Source of the DNA: Sphingorhabdus sp. M41
GTDB taxonomy: Bacteria; Pseudomonadota; Alphaproteobacteria; Sphingomonadales; Sphingomonadaceae
NCBI RefSeq assembly: GCF_001586275.1
Contig: NZ_CP014545.1
Coordinates: forward strand, 1,638,501-1,702,500
DNA: 64,000 nt
Reading direction: 5' to 3'
The notes below the pieces were generated by a model. That model saw nothing but the letters and a program-made list of their open reading frames with translations. It searched no databases and was not told the DNA's origin. Position numbers and translations under genes: made by a program. Below are positions 1 to 7,943 of the stretch, one piece after another. Positions within the stretch are counted from its first letter, which is position 1. Every line of letters begins with the position of its first letter.

Positions 1-43
1 CGCATGGCATTTTCAGGCAGAGCCGGTGACAAGGCGCTTTCGT

Positions 44-66
44 AAAGCTTCTTTAAAAAAGCTTTT
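44..66 (+). terminator. Weak inverted repeat, possible terminator of a gene left of the window
   Basis: Seven-base arms AAAGCTT (44-50) and AAGCTTT (59-65) face each other across eight bases and end in a short T run. A frame open from the left edge stops at TAA 43-45, so this could close an upstream gene whose body is outside the window. The stem is AT-rich and the T run is only four bases, so this is a weak call. Confidence 0.25.
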
Positions 67-144
67 ATTGACTCGGGATTTGTTGTTTGATGCACTGCAC
101 AATAAGGGCCCGATTGTTTCGCCGGGGTCAAGAAGATTTTCGGA

Positions 145-1917
145 GTGATATACCAAATCATGAAAGATCGCGCCACAATCACCCATCTTCTGCAACGCCT
201 GTCAGCGCATTTGGAGGCTGTTTACCCTGATCAGGATTGCGATGCGCTTGCAGAGCGTATCGTCAATCTGTTCTGGCCCGAAAAAGGCAAGATGATCAAG
301 CGCAGGAAAATTGCCAACAAGCATTTATGGGATGAGAGCGACATCGCGCTTATCACTTATGGTGGAACCATCCGGTCGGATGGAGAACGCCCGCTGCAGA
401 CTTTGCACCGTTTTTTAAACCAACATATCGGTCAGACAATCGGTGCTGTACATATCCTGCCCTTTTTCCCTTATAGTTCGGATGACGGTTTCGGGGTGAT
501 CGACTATTTGCAGGTTGATGATGCGCTTGGCGAATGGTCCGATATCGAGGCGATCGCCGACGACTATAGGCTCATGGCTGATCTCGTTATCAATCACGGG
601 TCGAGCAAATCCGTTTGGTTCCAGCAATTTCTATCCGACGAAGCGCCGGGCAAGGACTATTATTATACCGCTGATCCCACGGCCGATCTGGGTGAGGTGG
701 TGCGTCCCCGGTCGCACCCCTTGCTCACGCCGTTCCGGACGGCTGCGGGGGACCGCCACGTCTGGAGCACATTCAGTACGGATCAGGTCGATTTTGATTT
801 CACCAATCCGGAAGTGTTGCTTGAGTTTATCAAGATTATAGCGGCCTATATCGACCATGGGGTGCGGATATTCCGGCTGGATGCCGTTGCTTTTCTATGG
901 AAGAAAATAGGCACGCCTTCGATCAACCTGGATGAAACCCACGAGATCATCCGGCTGTTGCGTACACTGATGGACCATCACGCAGAAACGCTGATCATCA
1001 TAACCGAAACCAATATCCCCAATCATGAGAACCTGACCTATTTCGGTAATCAGAATGAAGCGCATGTGATCTATAATTTCTCGTTGCCGCCGCTGCTCAC
1101 TCACGCACTGCTGACCGGCAACGCCCTTTATTTGAAACGATTGACCCGAAGCAATCCGCCCGCCCTGACCGGCTGCACCTATCTCAATTTCACTGCCAGC
1201 CACGACGGGATCGGGCTGCGTCCAACGGAAGGTGCCTTGCCGCAAGGCGAAGTCGACCAGATGCTGGCCACCATTCAGAGCTTTGGTGGGCGGGTTTCAA
1301 TGCGGCGAGGGCCGGGCGGCACGGAAAAACCCTATGAGATGAATATCTCCTATTTCGAAGCAATGCAGGGGACCCTGGACGGACCGGACGAACATCAAAT
1401 CGATCGTTTCATGGCGGCCATGGCGATCATGTTGGCGCTAGAGGGCATACCCGCCATTTACATTCACAGCCTCTTGGCAACGCCGAACGGCTATGAGGAG
1501 GTCAATCTGACTGGCCACAACCGGTCGATTAACCGATGCCTGGTCGACTATGATGAAATCTGCCAGAAACTGGCGGACCCGAAAACCGTCGAGGCGGAAG
1601 TTTTTACGCGTCTGCTTTCGCTTGTTGATTTGCGCAAGAAACAGCAGGCTTTCCATCCTAATGCGGTGCAATTCACGCTGGCTCTGCCGGAAGGGCTGTT
1701 CGGGATCTGGCGGCAAAGCCAGGAACGCAAGCAGAGCATTTTCGCCATCACCAACGTGACCAAGGACGAAAAGACGATATCATTGGCAGACATAAATCTG
1801 ATAGCCGGTGATAAATGGTGGGACCTGATTTCCGGCGATATTATCAGCGATATCGAAGGGGATTATTGCCTGGCCCCCTATCAAACCATCTGGATAAGCA
1901 ATGTAGCACCAAGATAG
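145..1917 (+). CDS. ggaP: Glucosylglycerate phosphorylase (GH13 subfamily 18, sucrose-phosphorylase-like)
   Basis: Predicted to cleave glucosylglycerate with phosphate into glucose-1-phosphate and glycerate in the cytoplasm. The whole length aligns by eye with the sucrose phosphorylase / E. coli YcjM type of GH13 protein: the FPYSSDDGFGVIDY motif near residue 110, nucleophile D246 in RLDAVAFLWK, acid/base E288 in ITETNIP and the HDGIG stabiliser D354. The RLDAV-F-WK form and the neighbours (a GpgS-type synthase and an MPGP-type phosphatase) favour glucosylglycerate over sucrose as substrate; this is inference. The frame opens with GTG at 145, but ATG 160 is an equally possible start and neither has a strong ribosome site. 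It converges on the synthase gene with a two-base gap. Confidence 0.8.
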   Translation: MIYQIMKDRATITHLLQRLSAHLEAVYPDQDCDALAERIVNLFWPEKGKMIKRRKIANKHLWDESDIALITYGGTIRSDGERPLQTLHRFLNQHIGQTIGAVHILPFFPYSSDDGFGVIDYLQVDDALGEWSDIEAIADDYRLMADLVINHGSSKSVWFQQFLSDEAPGKDYYYTADPTADLGEVVRPRSHPLLTPFRTAAGDRHVWSTFSTDQVDFDFTNPEVLLEFIKIIAAYIDHGVRIFRLDAVAFLWKKIGTPSINLDETHEIIRLLRTLMDHHAETLIIITETNIPNHENLTYFGNQNEAHVIYNFSLPPLLTHALLTGNALYLKRLTRSNPPALTGCTYLNFTASHDGIGLRPTEGALPQGEVDQMLATIQSFGGRVSMRRGPGGTEKPYEMNISYFEAMQGTLDGPDEHQIDRFMAAMAIMLALEGIPAIYIHSLLATPNGYEEVNLTGHNRSINRCLVDYDEICQKLADPKTVEAEVFTRLLSLVDLRKKQQAFHPNAVQFTLALPEGLFGIWRQSQERKQSIFAITNVTKDEKTISLADINLIAGDKWWDLISGDIISDIEGDYCLAPYQTIWISNVAPR

Positions 1918-1919
1918 CG

Positions 1920-3134
1920 CTAATCTTCATTGTCCAGCCGCACTGCTTCCTTGAAGCGGTCGGTAAAATCCGGAATCGCGCTGTTGATCCGGTTCCAGTT
2001 GGCCATGAAGGGTGTCTCATGAGGAGATTCCAGAAACACTTCGCCAGCGGTCATGATATTCTGGGCAAATAGCTCTACCGTGGTTTCCTCCTCATGGCGG
2101 TCCAGGGTCAGGCCGTTCATCACGGCATCATTGTAGAAGGTTTCTATTCGGTCCAGTGCGATCCGGAAATAGGTCGCCTTGAGCGTACGAAACGTTCCCT
2201 GAGAAAATATCTGACCGTCGGTAGCGAGCTTCCGGAAAATCGATTTTGTGATGTCGATGCTCATCTTGGACAGGCCTGCTTCCGGGTTGTCGTGAGAAAC
2301 CGATTGATGCTTGTGATCATAATTGTCGGCAATCTCGACCTGACAGATGGCCTGGGTTGAATGATTGCGCCAGACTTCGGAAAGCACGCCTATTTCCAGC
2401 CCCCAATCGGACGGGATACGGATATTTTTCACCACTTGCCGTCCCATCGCGAACTCCCCGGCAAGCGCATAGCGAAAGCTGTTCAGATAGGTGATATAGT
2501 CATTTGGCTCGCACACCTTTTTCAGTGCAGCCAGCAGGGGCCCGATGAGCAGACGCACCACCCGGCCATTGAACTTCTCTTCTGTCGTCCGCGCATAATA
2601 GCCCTTGGAAAAAACATAAGGGAAAGTCGGGTTTGCGACTGGGTACATCAGCCGCGCGAGCAGATCGCGATCATAGGTCAATATATCACAATCGTGCAGT
2701 CCAACTACCTGAGCGTCGGTTGCGGAGAGAAAATAGCCAAAACAGAACCACACGTTGCGACCCTTGCCGGGTTCGGCCGGTGACAGGCCATGTTCCTTCA
2801 ATTCTTCGTCGAGAGCAGTCAGTCGAGGACCACTATTCCACAGGATATGATGACGTTGCGGCAGGCGGGAAAAATAATCCTTCGCAAATTTGAACTGATC
2901 TTTGTCCGCACGATCAAGGCCGATGATGATATCATCCAGATATGGCACTTCGCAAAGCTGATCAACAATATGTTCGAGCGCAGGTCCCTCGAGTTCTGAG
3001 AACAGGCTGGGCAGGACCAGGGCCATCGGATTGGCGGAACGGAAGCCCATCAGATCGGCTTCCAGTGAGACCGTGGTCCGATCGGTCAAATTGTGAAGAG
3101 TGGAAATAATGCCATTTTGATGAAAATCAGCCAT
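1920..3134 (-). CDS. gpgS: Glucosyl-3-phosphoglycerate synthase (GT81 family)
   Basis: Predicted to join an NDP-glucose donor and 3-phosphoglycerate to give glucosyl-3-phosphoglycerate, the first step to the compatible solute glucosylglycerate. The N-terminal LPSLFSELEGPA stretch (about 41-52), the PGKGRN loop near 122-127 and the metal-binding D148-C-D150 are typical of GpgS-type retaining glycosyltransferases. At 404 residues the length is normal for the family. The phosphatase gene lies 34 bases upstream on the same strand, so the two are probably cotranscribed. A mannosyl or other hexosyl donor cannot be excluded from sequence alone. Confidence 0.85.
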   Translation of the reverse strand: MADFHQNGIISTLHNLTDRTTVSLEADLMGFRSANPMALVLPSLFSELEGPALEHIVDQLCEVPYLDDIIIGLDRADKDQFKFAKDYFSRLPQRHHILWNSGPRLTALDEELKEHGLSPAEPGKGRNVWFCFGYFLSATDAQVVGLHDCDILTYDRDLLARLMYPVANPTFPYVFSKGYYARTTEEKFNGRVVRLLIGPLLAALKKVCEPNDYITYLNSFRYALAGEFAMGRQVVKNIRIPSDWGLEIGVLSEVWRNHSTQAICQVEIADNYDHKHQSVSHDNPEAGLSKMSIDITKSIFRKLATDGQIFSQGTFRTLKATYFRIALDRIETFYNDAVMNGLTLDRHEEETTVELFAQNIMTAGEVFLESPHETPFMANWNRINSAIPDFTDRFKEAVRLDNED

Positions 3135-3168
3135 AGGTTTTCCTGCAATTTCTGAAAAGCCAGCCTAA

Positions 3169-4008
3169 TCAGCTTTCGGGCAGGATTAAACCCAATTCCG
3201 AAAATATTTCCCGGACTGCCAAGACCCATCCCTGTGGACCGACAGCTGCAGCCATGCGAACATTGGGTTGGATGCTTTCAATCGTGACCCCATCGGGATT
3301 GGGCATGATCACGCCAAAGTCGGCAGCCTCGATCATCGCGAGATCATTCGGACCGTCGCCCAGCGCAATTGTGATATACTCAATATCTGGGTTTCGATCG
3401 GAAAACGCGCCTTTTGTCCAGGCCATCGCTTGCTCTTTGGTGGCGTGACCAGTGAAATGATAAAATCGGCCACCCCGTTGGATCTGGATGCCGTAATCGG
3501 ACATGATCGCTTTGAGTTCTTCCATCTCTTGATCTGTTCCGGACCACAGAAACGGTTCCGTCGCCTCTCGCTGTTTCGCTAACCGGGCGTTATCGATTGG
3601 CAAGCGGGTGAACTCCGAGACCTGATCCGCGGACATGTCGACAAAGCCGTTAATATGCACACGAAGGGCCGGAGGAAGACCTCTGATCCGGTCAAGAATT
3701 TCGCCGTATTCTATCCCCATCATTTGTCTGCTTTGCTCGGCATCCCGTCTAATGGGAGACTCATCAGACATATGAATCACCGAACCATTTTCGGTCACGC
3801 CGATCGATTCATCGATCGGGATCACCTGGTTGAGCAAGCGCAACTCTGCGTGAGTTTTGCTGGTGATTGGAATGACATGGCCGAGGGACTGATCACATAT
3901 CTGCTTGATCAATCGATCAGCTGGTGCTGCCGAATAGCTGTTATGATCCAGCAAGGTGCCATCAAGGTCTGTAAATATCAGAGGAGAGAAAGGGCGTTTT
4001 GACATCAT
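3169..4008 (-). CDS. gpgP: Glucosyl-/mannosyl-3-phosphoglycerate phosphatase (HAD-IIB)
   Basis: Predicted to remove the phosphate from glucosyl-3-phosphoglycerate, releasing glucosylglycerate. HAD motif I is FTDLDGT with D14 (nucleophile) and D16. The late motif GDGPNDLAM supplies the metal-binding acids, and the cap between them fits the mannosyl-3-phosphoglycerate phosphatase subfamily. At 279 residues it is full length. It is the first gene of the pair with gpgS. The pairing with a GT81 synthase, not a mannosyl-3-phosphoglycerate synthase, is why I call glucosyl. The 211 bases upstream, up to cobA, show no further gene. Confidence 0.8.
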   Translation of the reverse strand: MMSKRPFSPLIFTDLDGTLLDHNSYSAAPADRLIKQICDQSLGHVIPITSKTHAELRLLNQVIPIDESIGVTENGSVIHMSDESPIRRDAEQSRQMMGIEYGEILDRIRGLPPALRVHINGFVDMSADQVSEFTRLPIDNARLAKQREATEPFLWSGTDQEMEELKAIMSDYGIQIQRGGRFYHFTGHATKEQAMAWTKGAFSDRNPDIEYITIALGDGPNDLAMIEAADFGVIMPNPDGVTIESIQPNVRMAAAVGPQGWVLAVREIFSELGLILPES

Positions 4009-4219
4009 TTGTGTGAAAGCTAGCAGAAGGATTGCGACGCGAACATGTCAATTTTGCAGATGCCCATTTTCCCGAACATGACCTGTTTCCGACAATGAGG
4101 GGGAAGGATTGAAAGTGTGTTCATGCTGGTTGTAGAAAAGAAATCGGACTGCTCGCTATAGCCACTTCCGACACCATCTATTTGACATCCGCTATAGGCC
4201 AACGCCCTGAAGCGGGAAA

Positions 4220-5011
4220 TTAGCCCTCAATATTATAGTGTGGATTATAAGCTGACGCAGTGCAGACAGACTTTTGCGGTTTCCTGACCGCTTCTCCGAT
4301 CAACATCACCGCAGGGCCATCGCCCAAGGCGGCTCGAGCGGAGATAGAGAGTAAATCCAGTCGGGTGCTGAATTGCCGCTCTTCCTTCAGGCTTGCATTT
4401 TCGATCAGCAAGACCGGCGTGTCGCTGGCCAAGCCAGCGCGGATCAGCTTGCCCGATATTGTCGCGGCGGCCGCTTTGCCCATATATATGGCCAACGTCG
4501 CCTTTGGATCGGCTAGCGCATTCCAATCAAGATCGAGTTCTTCACCGGCCTGCGCATGGGCGGTCACAAACACCAGTTTGCGGGCCAGGCCTCTGACCGT
4601 GAGTGATACGCCCGCACTGGCCGCGGCGGCCGATGCAGCAGTTATTCCCGGACAAATATGATATTGGATGCCATGGGCGGTCAGCGCTTCGGCTTCTTCC
4701 GTGGCACGACCGAAAATTCCGGCATCGCCCCCTTTCAACCGGACGACACGTTCGCCGGCCAGAGCAGCTTCGACCAGCAACTCGTTGATGCTGCGTTGAT
4801 CCTTGGAATGACGGCCAGATCGTTTCCCGACGGCTACAAGTCTGGTTTGACCTGGAACCAGCGCCAGAACTTCCTTGCCAACCAGCGCGTCATAGAAAAT
4901 GACGCTCGCGGCATGAATGAGCTTCTCGGCCTTGCGGGTGAGCAGATCGGGATCGCCTGGACCGGCGCCTACCAGCCAGACGGTTCCGCGTTCAATCTTG
5001 ATGTCGCTCAT
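4220..5011 (-). CDS. cobA: Uroporphyrinogen-III C-methyltransferase (SUMT)
   Basis: Methylates uroporphyrinogen III twice with S-adenosylmethionine to make precorrin-2, the siroheme precursor. The N-terminal VGAGPGDPDLLT motif and RLKGGDAGIFGR near residue 95 are standard SUMT signatures. At 263 residues it is the single-domain type, without the CysG dehydrogenase/chelatase half. Its start overlaps the end of nasA by four bases (ATGA). Siroheme is the cofactor of the NirB encoded upstream, so cobA being the last gene of the nitrate operon makes direct sense. Siroheme dehydrogenase and ferrochelatase must be elsewhere. Confidence 0.92.
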   Translation of the reverse strand: MSDIKIERGTVWLVGAGPGDPDLLTRKAEKLIHAASVIFYDALVGKEVLALVPGQTRLVAVGKRSGRHSKDQRSINELLVEAALAGERVVRLKGGDAGIFGRATEEAEALTAHGIQYHICPGITAASAAAASAGVSLTVRGLARKLVFVTAHAQAGEELDLDWNALADPKATLAIYMGKAAAATISGKLIRAGLASDTPVLLIENASLKEERQFSTRLDLLSISARAALGDGPAVMLIGEAVRKPQKSVCTASAYNPHYNIEG

Positions 5012-7602
5012 TCAGCAGCCTCCAAATCCGGTACCCGCATTTGTGCGAGCAATTTTGATATTGCGGGGCGGCAACTGCCGCAATTGGTCCCGGCATTGAG
5101 CGCCGTGCCGATCTCTTCCAGACTGGTGAGACATTGCCGGCTGATAGCGCTGGTAATTTCCTTGGCACCCACATTGAAGCAGACGCAGACGGTCGGACCT
5201 TTGTCCGGCCCGGCGATCTTCGGTCGGGCAGCCAGCAGCGAGGCTGCATCTGCCGGAACATCATCAACAAGCTGCACTGCGATCCAGTCGCGCGAAGGCA
5301 GGTCTCCCTGACGCGTCAGATATAGCGCCGCTGCCAGCCTCCCTTTTGCATCGCGAACCGCAATACGGCGCATACCGCGCTGGAGATCGACCGCTTCCAT
5401 ACGGTCGCCCGCCGGGAGCAGATTATCGAGATCAATATTGTCCGCGCCTGCCAGTTCTACCAGCCAGCCACCCGCGATTCTGGCGCTGGTCCAATAGAGA
5501 AGCGGGGGCAGGGCCGGACGCTTGGCACAGACAAGAAATGCGCGCCACTCGGGCTCCAGCGCGGCAATATTGCAGGAACTGTTTTTAAATGCGGGCTGGC
5601 CGGATATGGGGTCGACGGTCTGATCCGGAAGCCGGTTCGCTCGGCCACTATTGCTCATCTGATCGGTCCAGTGCATCGGCGCGAAAATCTCGCCCGGTCG
5701 CTGGGCATCAGAGATCTGGACCCGAAATATGCTTTCTCCCTGTCGCGTAATGATCCTCGCGAGGCTGCCGTCTTCCAGTCCGTGAGCAGTGGCGTCCTGC
5801 GGGTGTATTTCGACCAGTGGCTCACGGCGATGTTGGGACAGGCGCGGGCTCAGGCCAGTGCGGGTCATGCTATGCCACTGGTCACGGTAACGCCCGGTGT
5901 TGAGCATCAAGGGAAATGCGGGATCAGCAACCCTGGCCGCTGGCGAGGAAACGGCTACCAGACAAGCCTTGCCATCAGGCGTAGTGAATTTGCTATTCGC
6001 GAACGGTGAAGTGCCACCCCAGATCTTTGGCGTCAGGACATCATATTCCAGGTCGCTGGTCTGGGCCCATTCCGACAGGTCCAGTTTTCGTCTGCCATCA
6101 TTGCGATATCCGGTCTGCGCTGCATATTCCCGAAAGATCGCAGCGGCGCTTTCGAACGAAAATGCCTCGCCATGGCCCATCCGTCGAGCGACTTGCTGGA
6201 TAATCCACCAGTCTGCCTTGGCCTCACCGGGCTCGGGAAACAATGCCCGCTGGCGGCTGACAACCCGTTCGCTGTTGGTGACGGTTCCGTCTTTCTCCCC
6301 CCAGGCGAGCGCTGGCAGTTTTACGTCCGCGAAGGCAGTTGTGTCGGTTTGGGCGATGACGTCCGACACCACTACAAAATCGCAACGCTTCAGAGCGTCT
6401 CTAACGAAATCTGCATCCGGCATCGATACGGCAGGATTGGTTGCCATGATCCAGATCGCCTTGATCCGTCCTTCATGCACATCGCGAAACATGTCGACTG
6501 CCTTGCGGCCTGGGTTCCGCGCAATCGTCGGACTGTTCCAATATGTCTGGGCAGCCTCACATTCGGCATCCGAAAAACCCATATGGACAGCCAGCATCGA
6601 AGACAGCCCGCCAACTTCGCGCCCGCCCATCGCATTGGGTTGGCCGGTGATCGAAAATGGCCCCATGCCCGGCTTGCCTATCCTGCCGGTTGCAAGGTGC
6701 AGATTGATGATGGCATTGCCCTTGTCGGTGCCGCCAACGGATTGATTGGCACCCTGGCTGAACAGCGTCACCATCTTGGGGTGAGCAGCGACAAGATCGG
6801 CCAGTTGTTCAAGCAATATTGCATCGACACCTGCCATTTCCGCATCGCCGGAGATATTGTCCCAGAATTGGTCCGGTGCGTTGACATGGTCTCGCAGAAA
6901 ATCCGCGTCGAGCGCGTCCCGATGCTTCATTTGCTGCAAAAGAGCATTGAACAAGGCGACATCGCCATCCGGCCGTATCGGCAAATGAAGATCTGCGCAT
7001 TCGGCTGTTTCGGTACGACGCGGGTCTATGACGACCAGTTTCGTGCCGCGTTCCGCGCGCGCTTTTTCGATCCTTTGCCATATCACCGGATGACACCAGG
7101 CGGTATTCGACCCGACCAGCAGGATAAGATCGGCCGCATCGAGATCACCATAGCTGCACGGCACGACATCTTCGCCGAAAGCACGAACATGAGCGGCGAC
7201 TGCGCTTGCCATGCACAGACGGCTGTTGGTGTCGATATTGGCGCTGCCGATAAAGCCTTTCATCAGCTTGTTGGCGATATAATAATCCTCCGTCAGCAAC
7301 TGGCCGGAGACGTAGAAAGCGACACTGTCCGGGCCGTGCTCGCGGACGGTATCGGAAAAGCGCTTTGCCACGAGATCGAGAGCCACATCCCAGCCTACCC
7401 GTTGTTCCCCGATTTCGGGATGGAGCAGACGGCCCTCAAGACTGACGGTCTCCCCGAGATGGGTCCCCTTGGAACATAGTCGTCCGAAATTCGCCGGATG
7501 GTCGTCGTCACCCTTGATGATGACCTCGCGGTCACCGGTGATTTCGGCTTTGATACCGCAACCGACGCCGCAATAAGGGCAAGTGGTGCAAATCTTTTTC
7601 AC
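5008..7602 (-). CDS. nasA: Assimilatory nitrate reductase, molybdopterin catalytic subunit with C-terminal BFD-like domain
   Basis: Reduces nitrate to nitrite in the cytoplasm. The N-terminal 4Fe-4S site is C8-x2-C11-x3-C15-x27-C43, and C130 in NTNSRLC-type context (DTNSRLCMAS) is the expected Mo ligand of Nas/Nap enzymes. The molybdopterin oxidoreductase core and dinucleotide-binding domain follow. The last about 60 residues carry a BFD-like 2Fe-2S motif (CVCF ... GTNCGSC), as in Klebsiella-type NasA. No separate NasB-type reductase gene is nearby, so the electron donor may be a ferredoxin, a distant reductase, or NirB-linked. It overlaps nirD by four bases and cobA by four bases. Confidence 0.92.
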   Translation of the reverse strand: MKKICTTCPYCGVGCGIKAEITGDREVIIKGDDDHPANFGRLCSKGTHLGETVSLEGRLLHPEIGEQRVGWDVALDLVAKRFSDTVREHGPDSVAFYVSGQLLTEDYYIANKLMKGFIGSANIDTNSRLCMASAVAAHVRAFGEDVVPCSYGDLDAADLILLVGSNTAWCHPVIWQRIEKARAERGTKLVVIDPRRTETAECADLHLPIRPDGDVALFNALLQQMKHRDALDADFLRDHVNAPDQFWDNISGDAEMAGVDAILLEQLADLVAAHPKMVTLFSQGANQSVGGTDKGNAIINLHLATGRIGKPGMGPFSITGQPNAMGGREVGGLSSMLAVHMGFSDAECEAAQTYWNSPTIARNPGRKAVDMFRDVHEGRIKAIWIMATNPAVSMPDADFVRDALKRCDFVVVSDVIAQTDTTAFADVKLPALAWGEKDGTVTNSERVVSRQRALFPEPGEAKADWWIIQQVARRMGHGEAFSFESAAAIFREYAAQTGYRNDGRRKLDLSEWAQTSDLEYDVLTPKIWGGTSPFANSKFTTPDGKACLVAVSSPAARVADPAFPLMLNTGRYRDQWHSMTRTGLSPRLSQHRREPLVEIHPQDATAHGLEDGSLARIITRQGESIFRVQISDAQRPGEIFAPMHWTDQMSNSGRANRLPDQTVDPISGQPAFKNSSCNIAALEPEWRAFLVCAKRPALPPLLYWTSARIAGGWLVELAGADNIDLDNLLPAGDRMEAVDLQRGMRRIAVRDAKGRLAAALYLTRQGDLPSRDWIAVQLVDDVPADAASLLAARPKIAGPDKGPTVCVCFNVGAKEITSAISRQCLTSLEEIGTALNAGTNCGSCRPAISKLLAQMRVPDLEAAE

Positions 7603-7943
7603 ACAACGCCGGCCAGAGCAGCAGCGCGTTCAATATAAATGCGGCCGGCGTCAATTTTGACCGGGATGACCGGTACGCAACCCTTGTCTTCTCCCAATGC
7701 CTCGCCCGTCAGCAGGGAAATGCGCCAGTTATGTAGAGGACAGGTCACGTTGGTGTCATGCACAATGCCCTGGCTAAGTGGTCCGGCCTTGTGCGGGCAT
7801 TTGTTCGCCAGAGCATGGATGCTGCCCGTTGCAGTGCGGAATATGGCGATCTCCTGGCCACCCTGTACCGGCAGGGTCCGCGCTCCCATGGCCGGCAGCT
7901 GTTCGACCGGGCCGATATCGATCCATTTTGCATCAGTCATCAT
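7599..7943 (-). CDS. nirD: Nitrite reductase (NAD(P)H) small subunit, Rieske type
   Basis: Small partner of NirB in assimilatory nitrite reduction. It is a single Rieske-like domain that retains the full 2Fe-2S ligand set, C49-x-H51 and C68-x2-H71. Some NirD proteins, including that of E. coli, lack these ligands. Two adjacent ATG codons (7943 and 7940) could start it, and both overlap the nirB stop codon. It overlaps nasA at the other end. Length (about 114 residues) is normal. Confidence 0.92.
   Translation of the reverse strand: MMTDAKWIDIGPVEQLPAMGARTLPVQGGQEIAIFRTATGSIHALANKCPHKAGPLSQGIVHDTNVTCPLHNWRISLLTGEALGEDKGCVPVIPVKIDAGRIYIERAAALAGVV

Noticed and set aside
4020-4202. 60-residue open frame between gpgP and cobA
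   Set aside because: No ribosome site or domain; Ser/Cys composition looks random. Two copies of CGCTATAG (4154, 4190) there are too short to interpret.
6172-7479. Long plus-strand open frame (435 codons)
   Set aside because: It is the antisense of nasA, which has full enzyme motifs on the minus strand.
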